Source: Cristatella mucedo
Lineage: Eukaryota > Bryozoa > Phylactolaemata > Cristatellidae
Length of the DNA stretch: 64,000 nucleotides
Assembly (NCBI GenBank): GCA_009760855.2
Contig: WPIO01000003.1
Span: 2,352,001 to 2,416,000 of the forward strand
Direction: 5' to 3'
Below, one piece after another: positions 43,539-63,309 of this stretch; the first letter of the stretch is position 1; each line of letters begins with the position of its first letter. The notes beneath the pieces are model-generated. The model saw only the letters and a program-made list of their open reading frames with translations, was not told the origin of the DNA and ran no database searches. Position numbers and translations under genes: made by a program.

Positions 43539-43737
43539 AGTCATTTTGTTAACTTGCCCTGAGCCTCGGCTTGAATTAAATATAATGACCAGCGCTGGAG
43601 TTACACACAAGACTTTGAAAAGTCGAGCCATCGTCGTTAAGGACATTGTATTTCATAAATCAATGCTTTGGTACATTCGCTCACCATTGTTTACACTCTA
43701 TGTATGCATACAAATGCAGGTACATACGAAGCGCACG

Positions 43738-43738
<1 letters not shown>

Positions 43739-43779
<41 letters not shown>
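43739..43779 (+). repeat. (CA)n microsatellite
   Basis: About 20 CA units between two LINE copies. Confidence 0.9.
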
Positions 43780-43782
<3 letters not shown>

Positions 43783-44077
43783 CATGAACGCGCATACACA
43801 AGCAAATTAAGGTCCTCGCCTTATCAAAAATAAGTAGTGCAACGAATCTCCGCCTGCAACTCCACACAGTCCTAAAGAGTATCAAGGTATTACACAGGAG
43901 AGTTTTGTATAGCCCACTCAAAGCCTAAAAGGCTTTCGGTAGGCATTCGGTAGCCAATAGGCTTCATCTCTCGCAACAAAGAGCAAGTAGGAAGCAGAGC
44001 CGAGGCAGGAGAGCAGTTAAGGTAGTGAATAGCATGGAAGTAGAAGTCTAGGACGGCTGCAAAGGATGTGCCATAGT

Positions 44078-44165
44078 CTCCCTTTGCAGCGAATGTGAAG
44101 CGCCTAGAAAGAGATTGAGTTCTGTGAGGGCGCTCAAGTGCATTATTATTATTATTATTATAATA
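44078..44165 (+). mobile_element. 5'-truncated LINE A tail inserted in LINE B
   Basis: The tail alone is present (TTTGCAGCGAATGTGAAGCG...GAGGGCGCTCAAGTGCATT then (ATT)n), inside the minus-strand family B copy. Confidence 0.75.
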
Positions 44166-44263
44166 GTCAGCAGCAGGAGAGTTGTCGTTGCGTAAGAATT
44201 GCGGAAGTGCAATGTACAGTCCAGGACTTGCACAGCGATAGCTTCTGTCACCAATGGTTCTAA

Positions 44264-44755
44264 ATAAAGGGGAATGTTAAGAAAAAGAAAATTTTGTCCG
44301 GCAATCGTATATGTGTTTAGGGTACCTTTCAAAAGAAAAATATGTTAGAACTTGGGTTTGAAGTTCTGACGACTTCTGCAAGAAAATGGCAATGCAAACC
44401 ACGCCTAACCCGGATGCAAACCGCAAGCAAAAGATCTACAAATACAAAGTTTGCCAATTTCTGCATCATATTTGACTTGTATCCAAACTTGCTGAATCTT
44501 GTTAAATCGCGATACATGCTTGAGGCTTGTTGAGGTGCATTCTTGCGATTGTATACAGCTTCATTTCTATGCTCGGTTGGTGCTTTGCAAATTCCATAAC
44601 TCGGCTAATACTTTGCGTGTCGGAGTGAAAGTTGAAATACGAGTTCAGCTCTGCTTGTTTCAAATGAAGCAAGCATTTTTTCTGCTGGAAATATTTTGCT
44701 GTATACGTCATCACACGTCCTGGAGCTTTATTTTCCGAAATCGTGGGTACATAGG
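44264..44755 (+). repeat. Unknown interspersed repeat 'R2', copy 2, with long flanking duplication
   Basis: It is homologous to 21960-22450. It splits LINE B. The flanks GCTTCTGTCACCAATGGTTC (about 44239) and GCTTCTTTGACCAACGGTCT (about 44762) are imperfect copies of one target of about 24 bases. Confidence 0.7.
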
Positions 44756-46459
44756 GCAAAAGCTTCTTTGACCAACGGTCTTAAAGCGAAGGAATGGAAC
44801 AGCTGATTTATTGTCGTTACAGACTCTGAGGGCAAAAAGAGTTTGGAGCTGGTGCAGCGGTTCAGCTAGGTATGGAGGAGCCAAGCCGTGGCTGGCCTTG
44901 TGAGTCAGCGTAAGAACTTTGCTCTGTATCTGTTGATTTGCCGGCAGCCATCCAAGCTCTTTAAGCAAAGAAGACACATTGTCACACCTCTGGAATTTGT
45001 AAACTAGCCTCGAAGTGGCCTAGCGGCGTTTTTGGTAGCTCAGCCAAAAGGAAATTATAGTAATCTAGTCAAGACAGAACTAAGGAGCCAGTTAAATGTT
45101 TTACAAGCTATCGTGGAAGACAGCTGCTAATCTTAGATAATAATCGGACTCGATGGCTAGCTGTGGAAGCTTCTTAATGAAGCTGTCAAAATTTAAGCAG
45201 CTTTCGAAGACGATGCTTAAATTTCGAGCGCCCGGTAATGGTCGCACGATAGCATCGCGTATTAGACGAGCAAAGCCTTCCAGTTCAGCCGGTCACTTGG
45301 GGTGGCCTATGAGTAGCAGTTCCGTTTGATCGTCGTTTGGTTTAAGGAAACTTACCGACATCCAGGATCAAATGTAAGCCAGACGAGACATCCATTCAAT
45401 TTATCAGTCACTGCAGCAGATTCCATGCGGTACTCCTTTGGTGGTTGGTGTGGCAGATAAGACCTGACCCCACACGACCTGGATTGAAAGCAATAGGACA
45501 AGTAAGATTCGAACCGCGCCAGTGCCTCGTCTGGCAGGCCGATTGTAGTTCTCAATCTTTCAAATAGGACATCATGATCAATGGTGTAGAAGGCAGCTGA
45601 TAGATCTAGCAGGGTTAGGGCTACGACATTTCCGCCATCGTTACTGCATAGAATGTCACTGGTTACACGGAGGAGAGCAGCTTCTGAGGAGAGCTGCCGC
45701 TTGAGCCCCCCGAGATTACATTTTTTCTGAAAATACATCCTCTTCAACTCGTGCTACCCGTTAGCTTAGCGACAAGTATCGAATCAAGGCTTTTTTAGTA
45801 CCGATCTAGCGATTGACGATTTGAAGGACTTAAATATAAACTTTTTCCAGAGAAGAATTAACAATCTCGTTTAAGAAAGTTGGTCACAACAGAGATGACG
45901 GTACAGGGTCCTCAGGAGACGAGCTCTTTTTAGTAACTTCATCGAGTTAGCCACATTGCATGCAGAAACCTCAGAAAATTTCTCAGGGACGGTCGCAGGT
46001 TGCGATTCAACAGTTGCTTTAGTCGGAGAGGGTTTTGTGAAGGCAATACTGTGCACATTTTTTTAATTTTCAGTGAGGGCTGAAACCTTTTCGGCCGAGC
46101 CGTTAATATCTGGAGAGTGAGACCTCTTAGAATTCGCCAGAAAATTGTCTACCGTCTTGTAAATTTGCTTTGGGTCTAACTGGCAGGCCTTCAGTTTTCG
46201 AGCGATAAAAGAAGCCCTGGCTTTTCTAACGTTCTGAGACTCAAAGGAAGCGTTTGAAATTGACTAGATGGTCATCAGACGCAAACTTGTTAAGGCGGCG
46301 CTCAAGCGTGCGCTTAACACAGCGCATCTTTTGAAGTTTTTTTAATACTGAAAGGGATATCCACGACTCTGTACACGGACAGAATGTACGGGAGCACGCT
46401 CGTCAATGGCAGCAAGTCGTGTTCACTGCATCAGTGAGGGCATCAAAGCTGTCGGTCAA

Positions 46460-49397
46460 TTCTGGGTGCAGATTAAGGAAACCTGCCTTACATTCAAATA
46501 AGCATTAAGCAACTGCAGTTTCAATTTCACATTACAGACAACAGCACTGCGGGCTTACTCATCAAAGTGCATGCAGTTGGGGATCTGCCTTCTCATGCAA
46601 ATGAGCTCTAGCGGTTCGGCCCTGCGGGCACCCCATCATTTTCTAACTGCGTACCGCCTGGCATTTCAAAAATAACCTAGCTTGCCCCGGCGGTTCCAAT
46701 TCATAACTACTACGCCACATGTGGCAAGGTAACCTAGAATTCTTAAATGCCATTCCGCAGAAGTGTTCTAGCGTAAATGGCAATCCATCGGCCGACCATC
46801 ATTTGCTCGTCGACCTTCGGGTTTCGAGCTCCGGTTTGATACGCTTTTTCCTCGATGTGAAAAAAAAGTTGCCATCGCTCTGCACTTATTGGTTCTGCTA
46901 CAAGCCTATTCCAGTGGCAGACGTGTCTTAGTGCTACATCAAGCCCAACTAGTCGTCTGACTAATGTAATGCCTCCTCAGCCTTTAAATACAATGCCACA
47001 GAGACTAAGTGGGTGTTACTAAGTAGAGCTTTTAGATCTAACCATAAATGCTTCAATAGAAATATTTTCTGCCTAAAATTTTTACGATTGATGCAATTTA
47101 TTAATTTTGAGATAATTGACGTGACAGAGGTGTTTATCTTCCGGTCAGCCACAAGATGTCAGACACAAGATGTCAGATCTGCATTGAGATAGGTAGGGAT
47201 ATACTGCCTGGGATCTGATCAGGTGATACAAGCTCGGCGACCAGAAGCCCTGCTTCCAGAACAGGAAAGTAACAAACATTCATTAATATCGAGAGTCGCA
47301 GTCACATTGTGTGCTAAGGCCACAGCAATCTGCAGCTCTGCATATATTTTATTTTTTAGTTACATGGGTTGGTTCATACTGTTCCATGTTGGGCCGACGG
47401 AAGTTAGTCTCTTTGTCTGAGACAGCATCATCGTCAATCACCAGTTCTGGTCTCAGTTTTCTGCACCTTTTCATAGACGGCTTCATTTTGCTGGCTGGTT
47501 TCAGTATCCTGAAATTCACCGCACGGAATCCAAGTTTCTCAAGTAGGATAAGAGACCATGATGGTCAAGGTCAAAGAAAGTGCAAAGTGCCCTGAGGTCG
47601 CTACATCAAATGCATTATTATTACTAAAAAAAACACCGTAGGATAAACCAGCTCGAACGAGGCTAGCAAAAGCTTCGACCGAATTGCAGAGCTAAGCGCT
47701 AATCCATCGAGAGGCAACAGACAAAGGCGATCGTCTATACCAGCATAAACGCTTACACGGCACAGTAAAAATGGTCTATGCATACGAATAGGCTCTAACC
47801 GCATGCTGAGCTATCACTGCTTCCCTAGCAATTGAGCTGAGCCATTCCCTTCGGCTATGGCACAACTCTGAAAGCCAAGGGGATCGGATTTCTTTCCGAG
47901 AATCCTCTGCCTTTGCCGAATCATGGCTAAAAAATTCGTCCCGCGGCTTATGACACGGGCACTTCCTTGAACAGCCAATAGTTAAACCGGTTAGGTTTAC
48001 ACAAAAAGCCATTTCCAGCTCAGCCAAACAAGCAAAACACGATCAGAAAAAAGAAAGTGCAACCAATTGACCAAAAGTTTACTCCTCAAACAGCCCTCAC
48101 AGATAGCTCTACTACACGCCAACAAGACCCGAAGCTGCCAGCTGGCTATCTAAGACTTGCTCAGCCCATCATCCAGCACTCAGCAGAGGATACTGAATAA
48201 GCATGGCTTTACAGTCAGCAGCCATGAAGCCAACAGAAATTTAGGCCAGCCAGTTAGCTAGCCAACGGAAACAGTGCCGGCATCGTATACAAAGGCCAGC
48301 CCCACGTGGGTGTAAATACCACGAGTAACTAATGACAACACGGCCGTTCTGGTCACAGGCAGCTCTCGTGGAGCTCTACGACGGTTATCACATAAATGTA
48401 CACACAGCGAACTGGACGAACCGTGAGGGTGACCTTACAGGATGGCAGAATATACACACGAAGCCTAGCAGGTGGCACAGCAATACTTGACCTACCATAT
48501 AGCAGATACAACGAGCACGTTCAGACGAACGTGAACGTTTGCTTGCAGCCAAGGTATCTTGACTGGATATTGCCCGATCGTAAGGTCGCGGTGACCACCA
48601 ACTGAGTCGGACATACAGGCGGGAGAGCACAGCGCACCCAGCTAACTGGTCGACACAGCCTAAACGCAGCCTGGCCGGAAGCCCAGGACGGCGCAAACAA
48701 GCACATATGCGATGCACATATTTATTTCAATGTAAAATAAAAACAAGTTTCTTACGTCCAGAATCTCTGACCGTAGAAGCATGCACAGACTCACGATTTA
48801 CACCGACTAACGAAAAGTGTGTTGAAAATTGGGGCACGCATGCTCGTCATTACGTATGTGTACAGGCCAGCTCGTCACTATGTACCCAGCGCATATGCGG
48901 TGGGAAAGTCGACCTGCATGCGCAATCGAATCGCAGTGCTCGAGTACCTAAGCGAAATTGCTACATCAACACTGAACAAGGAGGCCACAGAAATCGTCAC
49001 AGCTTGCACATGCAACAAAACAACTCGAAGAACGTCCAAAGCTACTACGTTCATGGTAACCGGCATAGTTAATCAGCGCCATCTGCGGCGCATGGCAGCA
49101 TAACTAATCCCACCAACATGCCCAGGCTAACTATATCCTGTCGAAGCAGAACAGTTGGTTGGGCAATTTGGATGCATACCGTGTGCAATTTACTAGCATC
49201 CTAGAACGACCATTAGCCTAATTTCTCCCTTCCTGAAAATGCACGACTTTCACCTGCCGATAACTGGCCAACAATGAACAACACTGGTCGGTATAAAAAA
49301 GGAAGTACACAGGACTGTTTGGTATTGGTTGACGCTGCCCTGCTTCCGATTTACATGCTGGTATAATGCTACAAAAAATAATCATTTAAATCTCCGC
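46460..49397. other. Intergenic stretch downstream of ARF6
   Basis: A plus-strand frame at 46719-46931 contains 'NPSADHHLLVDLRVS', which resembles the end of a LINE endonuclease domain, but this is weak. A LINE tail with ATT run is visible at 47576-47625. The block 48396-49103 has short open frames on both strands and is probably 3' UTR or flank of ARF6. No further gene is supported. Confidence 0.45.
48721..48726 (-). terminator. Candidate poly(A) signal for ARF6
   Basis: TTTATT on the plus strand reads AATAAA on the minus strand, about 670 bases after the ARF6 stop. Confidence 0.4.
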
Positions 49398-56920
<7,523 letters not shown>

Positions 56921-57440
56921 TTTGCTTTCGCCTGGATATTCGCTGCTGGCGAGCCAATACGCATGCTCTGCTAAGCGCCTTTCGCGACGCCGGGGCGGGC
57001 GGCGGCGAGGCCGCGGCGCTACACTAGCGACGCCGCGAGCGCGCCCCATTTCGCCCGTATGCTGGCGGACCCGAAGCCATCCCGGGGAGCCCGGCGGCGC
57101 GCGGGCAACGAGACGCAGATGTTGGCTGCCGCGAGAGGCGGCCCTGGCTGGCGCGCACCGCGGAAAAGGGCTCCGGCGAAGTGCCGCCGACGACCGCGAG
57201 CAATTGATCGCCACCGCCAAGCGTCGCCGAATATTGCGCTTACCGATCGCCAGAGAAAACGATCTCGCTACGGGTGGCGCGAGGAGAGGCCGACACTACG
57301 GCGGCTCACTGACCGGGTAGCAGCGCGTCTAATCACTTCCTGTCCTACACCAGAGGAATCAGGCCTTGACCAAGGACCGCTCGCTGAGGGCGGCGGCAGC
57401 CGCGTCGGCGCTAAAGATACACTGGCGTGTTGATTTCATT
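56921..57440 (-). promoter_or_regulatory. GC- and CpG-rich region upstream of ARF6 (presumed 5' UTR/promoter)
   Basis: Dense CG dinucleotides surround and precede the ARF6 start. The frame in front of the ATG stays open to about 57220, but the Met-Gly start required for myristoylation marks 56920 as the real start. No TATA box seen. Confidence 0.5.
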
Positions 57441-60020
57441 ATCGTGAATTTGTATCGCCATTCCTTTTGAATTAAAACATTGCTCCGTGGACGTATGCGA
57501 GCGGTCGTTCGATGTTGTTCTCGCGCTACGCGAGACTGCCTGTCATAACATTGCCGCCCCGCATGCTTCCGCGTCTGCGTGCTCCGGTCCGTGCCCGGCG
57601 GGAGTCCGGCTAGTGCGGATGTGACAACAGCAGCCACCCTATGGCGTGGAATCCCACTCACGTTCAGGTCGCAGGTGAGATTTAAATTTGTGCAGCGTGA
57701 TCGCAGTGGACGTGGCCCGTCGCCGCAAACGGCGCAGACGTTATTGCCGACCGACCGATCGACCGATCAGCGGCTGAGGCGTCTGCACGGCTTGCCACGG
57801 AATCTTACAAGATGTAGAAGCGTTAAGCCCTAGGCGCTATGCCACCCGCGTCCTTAGACTCTCTGAGTATTTTGCGCTACGAGCTCGCATACAAGATGGT
57901 CGTTGTTCGTAGCTTTGGTGCTCAAGAGTGACTTGTGCCCTGAAGGTTTAGCCGTCAGACTGTCGGCGCCAGGTATCCAGCACGCGAGCCCAGTGGCGCC
58001 TGTTTTACGCTCGTCGCCAGGCTTTTATTAAGCAGCTGGCTTTGAGCGGAACGTTACTGACAGCGTGCTAAACGCGATAGTCTGCAAATATTTCGTCAGC
58101 TGATATTTCGCCAGTCTCCTGAACGCCGAGCACCTAACCGACTCGGCTCGGAAGCTGGCGCTGGCTGTCACGTTCCGGCGGTAGGCGCCTGACGCCGACG
58201 GTCGCAAAAGAGTCCACTGGGTTGGGGGTGGTTGCGGTGCTGCTGGGGCCCGAATCGCGTTCGGCAGCAGCTACCTGGCCAAGCAGGTCCGGTCCGGTCA
58301 GCGTGCCCACTCCCGGCCGGCCGTCGCTAGTCGGCGGTGCTGGCCGGCTTCTCTTCCATCAGACCGGGACTGGTTAGCATTCGGCGAAAGGCTGGCTTCC
58401 GGACTTGGCGTAAAGGTTAACTCCTGCACTACACAAGAATCCCGGACGAGCTCGTAGTCATGTGGCACGTTCAACGTACAGTTGCCACATCGGTTCGCCG
58501 GTAAGAAGCTGGACTCGTCGGGGTTGGGGGAGGGGCACCACTGTGAGCAGCGGCCCTACCATCGAATGAGGCGCCAGAGAAAAGGGCGAGCGGCTCTTGA
58601 AATGCATTCGGCGGCTGCTGAACGAAGTAGGACGTAAAGGCGCTATCGACGATCGCTGGCTTGACTCTGGCGCTCGTGCGACGTTTGGCTCGTCGCTCGC
58701 TGTCGGTGCTGGGCAGGTGCATGCTGGTGCCTGCCCAGCTGTCGGCGGCTGCACATTTGGATCGAATCGGCAGAATCGGCAGCGTCTCGGCTGAGTGCTC
58801 TGAGTGCCTGCTGAGCAGCCAGCCAGCCAGCAAAACTGCTCCGCTGGCTGGCAGCGTGTCGTACGTTGCGGACATGCTCGCTCGCTCCTGGCTCGGCCAG
58901 CCCGAAGTGTGGTCGGTTCGTGAAGAATGTGCTTGTGGTGCCGATGGCACTTTATCTTTTGATTGCACTTTACCTCCATGCATTGGCAGCAGGCTCAGTT
59001 CGTCGCGCTGCAGCGTTAAACGTTGGTTGCTGTGTTATTGCAATGTGGAGCAGCCGGACAGTTCTGTGAGATCCCACTCAGCTGTTGCTAGTAGGCTTGC
59101 AGCAACTTTGCTGTCACTTGATTAAGTAGGCTCAATCGCCTATGGCTGCAAAATGGTTGTTCATCAACAGCAGCTCTGAGGAGGCAGTAGCAGCAGCAGC
59201 AGAAGCAACAGAACAGCGGCCGATGTGGTAGTACACAGCAGCTACTCTAGCCAAACTTAAAATCCTGTAAACGTGGAAGCTGTGCTTTAAACCTGATGTC
59301 TCTGGCTGTCACTGCCTTCTCCGCCTTTGCCCGCGGCAATCTCCACTCAGCATCTGGCTTCTGCTGCCTCTGTTGCTGCTTGATACGATGCTAGATGGGT
59401 AGTCAATTTCAGGAATGCATAGCTTGTGTTTCTCTGGCTGTTATTCTGGCATATTTTGCTACTGCTGTGCCTGAGCGCCAATCAGTAAAGCTAGATGAAT
59501 TTGCACCGGATCGCATTGCAGTAGTTCAGCCAGTGAGTGGCCAGAGATTATTTTGCTGTGCATCAGCACAGGATCAGGGGCCTAGTCGAGTAGCCTTTTG
59601 CACGTGTGGCACGACAACTTTCCTTTTCCTTATAATCTGTGTTTAGCTGTCTGAGCTGCTCATGGGTCGGCGGCTTATCTTATGTACTAGCTGCCGTCCC
59701 TGGCCGAGTCGTAGACCTGACTGTGCACCGCCCTTCTCAGTAGGTGTTCATGGCTGTCTGGAGGGGTTGCTTGGAGCTGGCCTAGGTGCTCCTGTTAATG
59801 GTGTTCGAGAGCGAAATAGCTCGATAGGCAAAAGACCTTCCACTGTTGACAGACACTGCTAGTCTCTTGGAGCATAAGGACAGAGGACAGAGGCTTTTGT
59901 CCTTCACTAAGCCAGCTAAGTAGGGCCTGGCCTGTGTCTTGTCAAGTGCTGTGTCACTGGGTCACTGGGCTGTGACATAAGTCAGCTTATTGCTAGGGAG
60001 AGAAGGCAGAGGCTTGAGGA
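57441..60020. other. GC-rich to mixed intergenic stretch, no firm gene
   Basis: Overlapping open frames on both strands around 58458-59125 show no family motif. A possible signal-peptide frame (58944-59069) is treated in the findings. Small GC-rich inverted repeats occur at about 58707-58740 and 58818-58855. Confidence 0.4.
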
Positions 60021-60024
60021 GTGG

Positions 60025-60063
<39 letters not shown>

Positions 60064-60070
60064 GAGAGAA

Positions 60071-60160
<90 letters not shown>
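60025..60160 (+). repeat. (GA)n microsatellite ending in a G run
   Basis: GA/GAAA tract followed by ten G residues. Confidence 0.95.
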
Positions 60161-60162
<2 letters not shown>

Positions 60163-60828
60163 GCAGGTAGGTAGGTAGATGAGTAGAGTGTAAGGCATAC
60201 AGATAAAGCAGAGCCGATTCTGCGTTGTTGGCAATAACAACTAGGCTTGGGAGGAGCATTGGAAGAGACCTGCTGAGTTGTCCTAAAGTCTTCACAAATA
60301 TTCTTGATCAGCAAGTGACCGATTTCAGGCTGGGCTCTTCATGCCGAGCAGTTGCAATGTTAGTGTTGCAGGCGTGTCCATTTTAAGTGCACCTGACTGC
60401 GACTTGGTATCTGTTTGCCAAGGGTTTCAGGCTCTGTGTGAAAGTGGTGGCCGACAGAGCCCTTCGGAGCATGCCCGGAACCTGGCTGGGAGCAGTTTAC
60501 CGGCGTGTATCTTGGTGAGGCTGTGCATTCTACGATTTCCTCTTCATATTAGGAGATGCCCATTGGAGTTCAACTCAGGTTTTTCCTGAAAGCTCATGTC
60601 CGAAAAGAAACCTCTTTGAGCCGCAGCTACTCCTTGCAGCTATTCAGTATGCCCTAGCTGCTCAATCCCATTTTGCGCCGTGCGGATCATTCTCAATCAC
60701 GGGCAGTGCTTGGGGCCTGCTGGTTAGGTTTTTTGCTATGCTTGGCCAAGCCGTGTAACTTGCTCTTGTGGCAAGTTCTGTGTGCATCGCCAGCCACTAA
60801 GAGTGCAGACGGTTGGCCGTTAGTATTA

Positions 60829-60858
60829 TCACCATCATCATCATCATCATCACCATCA
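60829..60858 (+). repeat. (CAT)n microsatellite adjoining a SINE
   Basis: Seven or so ATC/CAT units directly abut the 3' end of the minus-strand SINE family 2, perhaps as its terminal repeat. Confidence 0.8.
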
Positions 60859-61012
60859 CTAGCTGATTCAACAGCCTCTTTTTATATAGCGACAGAAGAG
60901 CCATTACGGCTATCACCACCGCTTGCAGTGGCGATACAGGATGGCCCACCACAGGATTCGAACTCACGACCTCGGCCCCGAGGTCGTGAAAAGCAACCGC
61001 CTTACCTAGTGA
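60858..61012 (-). repeat. SINE family 2, best copy
   Basis: Minus strand: a tRNA-like head (AGGTAAGGCGGTTGC), a classic B box GAGTTCGAATCC, then 'GTGGTGGGCCATCCTG' and 'GGCTCTTCTGTCGCTATATA', ending in a (GAT)n run. The tail shows no resemblance to the LINE family A tail. Confidence 0.85.
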
Positions 61013-62300
61013 GTAGTCAGCTCAAATAGTTTACAAGCGTGGAACCCTCTCGCACATCAAATTGCTTCAGGAACTGGCAGTAGAAACAGGTGTCCTATAG
61101 TGGTTTGGCAGTTCCTTATTGTTTGGTGCTATATTATTCAGAAGAGCCATAAGTTTTGTTTCTGCTGATGCAGTATCTGTATATCTGATACAAACGACAT
61201 ACTGTATTGAAAGGCAGTCAACGTAAGGGGAGCTGAGATATTTTGAGTCAGGTGCCGTGATTGCACCAGTTGATTTGTTTCACCTTTTACACCTCAGAAG
61301 CTGGTGGGTCTCCGGTATAAGTAAATCGTTCGAAGTGCACTTCAAAGCTAATGGCTAGCAGTTAGCAGACCAAAACTTTTGCACTAATGGTAGGATACGT
61401 TTGTGGATCTCCGTGTTAGAATGCTCGAACATTTGCCTGAGTGCCACAGTTGCAGCTGGCATTGTTTTGCAGGCATAGGAGGAGGCTAAAGAGGATGACG
61501 ATGATCAGATCCTAGCAGCAACTTCGGGTGGATGAATGAGGCAACGTAGCACGAGCATTGTTTCTTATTGAATAGGCCTGTGAGCCACCAGTGTTGTTGA
61601 AGATGGCGTGTGTAGATAGATCTTGGCGAGCCAGCAGTTCGGTGCTTGAAATGGGAGCAGCAGTGTGACTGACAACTTGAATATTGGGTTATAACCGTTG
61701 GCATTCATAGGCTGGTTTGTGAAGAGCTTAGCATTTACTGGCTGCCTGGCTGCTGATTGATCAAGTTAATTTATTCTGGAGCTGTGGGGAATGTTTTGTG
61801 CTGATGCTGCTGCAGCTGTAATTGGACTCAGTATCATGCATTCACAATATCGTGCGTACCACTTGCTGTAATCTAATCGTACACCGGTCATCCTGTCGAT
61901 GGCAGAAATGAACCTGATATAAAAAATTACCTCTACTTCCCCCACACGTGGCAAGAATACCTCTGTCCACATCTGATATTGCTTTAGCTCTTTAGAGGTT
62001 TGCATGGTGGCTAGTCACCGGAAGCTTAGCAATGGGACCAGTTATGAGGCATCATTCACATGCGAAAGTACCGAACGTACATTAAATTATAGTTGTTAAC
62101 TCTAACAGCTTTGCTGGCTCACACATGATCTGCTTAAGGTGTGATGTCTCATGTAACTACCCGATGCTCATGGTTGGACCTGCTAAGAGCAACAGGGCCT
62201 GCATGTGATTCTTGTGCAGCAGGCATTAAAGTAATCTGGACTTTAACAGGTGCAGTCCACCACGTGAGACTAACTTGGATGCTATGATTTCGCGTTAGAC
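61013..62300. other. Intergenic stretch, nothing recognised
   Basis: No exon, repeat or long open frame that I can support on either strand. Confidence 0.5.
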
Positions 62301-62305
62301 CCAAC

Positions 62306-62430
62306 CGGCTCTTTACAGCGCCCCTAAGAGAAATTAATCTCTATGCAGTTGCTTTACATAAGGCACAAGGCTCGAGCCCACGACCTTGGTCGTTTAAGGT
62401 GAGCAACCTACCCCCCCCCCGGCAAACCAG
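62306..62430 (-). repeat. SINE family 1 copy
   Basis: Reverse-orientation tail (GCGCCCCTAAGAGAAATTAAT...), B box region (CTCGAGCCCACGACC on the plus strand) and truncated head, with a C10 run at about 62411. Confidence 0.75.
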
Positions 62431-62552
62431 GGCAGTGGTTAGGTCCTATCTCTGTGAGAGACTGTAGTGCATTGATCTAAACTGGCAACAGCCATCATCT
62501 AGAATATGGGGTACGCAAGTCTCCGTGTTTGGTCCACTTATTTTTACAATGT

Positions 62553-62555
62553 ATG

Positions 62556-62614
<59 letters not shown>
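62553..62614 (+). repeat. (TC)n microsatellite inside LINE RT coding
   Basis: About 30 CT units replace the codons between the 'LGPL(L)F...LYTLP' and 'ADVI' blocks seen in other copies. Confidence 0.9.
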
Positions 62615-62617
<3 letters not shown>

Positions 62618-63205
62618 CTGATGTAATCGTCAAGCACAATCCAGTCTTACATTTCTATGGAGATGACACACAGCTGTACCTGTGCTTTGCTCCCTCCTAG
62701 CCTTCCAGCACGTCAAACTCGGTTAGGTTCCTTGCTGCATGTATAGCTGACATTTGCACTTGGATGGCAGCATGCTTTCTCAAATTGAATGACAATAAAC
62801 CTACTTCCTAGCTATATGTAAACCTATAGTTATGAAGAAATTGGAAACCCTATCCCTTAAACAGGCTCGGGCAGCATATCTTAAGTAGCATCTGCACGAA
62901 ATCTAGATGTCCTGTTCCAAACCAACCTTTCAGTAAACGACCTATATCAACTCCGAAGTCAAGTCTGCTTGCTTTCAGCCATGTTGCGTTGAAAAAATTC
63001 GGGATTACTTAGACAATGGTACACAATTCTAGCTGGTCAATTCATTTGTGACATTCCATCTAAACTTTTTAAACTCATCATTTGCAGGTCTTCCAGCCTG
63101 TGCATCAAAGCACTTACAGTTGATGCAAAACTTTGCAGCCAGGCTTGTCTATCGTGAACGGCGCAGTTGCCACATCACACCGCTTCTCGCCAATCTGCAC
63201 TGGCT

Positions 63206-63309
63206 ACATTCGATCGTGTTTCCTTTGCAGCAAACGTGAAGCACATAGAAAGAGATTGAATTCTCCGAGGGCGCTTTATCAAGTGTTTTATTATTATTAT
63301 TATTATTTT
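63206..63309 (+). mobile_element. 5'-truncated LINE A tail nested in a LINE
   Basis: The insert runs from TTCGATCGTGTTTCC through the tail to (ATT)n, between 'LANLHWL' coding and the rest of the host copy. Confidence 0.8.

Larger units (their letters stand above)
43885..46450 (-). mobile_element. LINE family B, minus strand, with two insertions
   Basis: Reverse-strand coding in order from high to low coordinates: 'VPEKFSEVSACNVAN', 'ALTLLDLSAAFYTIDHDVLFERL', 'DEALARFESYLSY', 'LGWLPANQQIQSKVLTLTHKASHGLAPPYLAEPLHQ', 'RFKTVGQRSF', then after an insertion 'VQVLDCTLHFRNSYATT'. Its 3' end is at about 43885. Repeat R2 (44264-44755) and a plus-strand LINE A tail (44078-44165) are inserted in it. Several stops are present. 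Confidence 0.85.

Noticed and set aside
46719-46931. A free-standing 70-codon gene
   Set aside because: The 'SADHHLLVDL' piece looks at best like a LINE endonuclease end and lies between LINE fragments. It is too weak to call a gene.
58458-58983. Overlapping minus-strand frames of about 170 codons
   Set aside because: Two frames of equal length over the same GC-rich DNA and no recognisable family. They look like CpG-driven stop-poor sequence.
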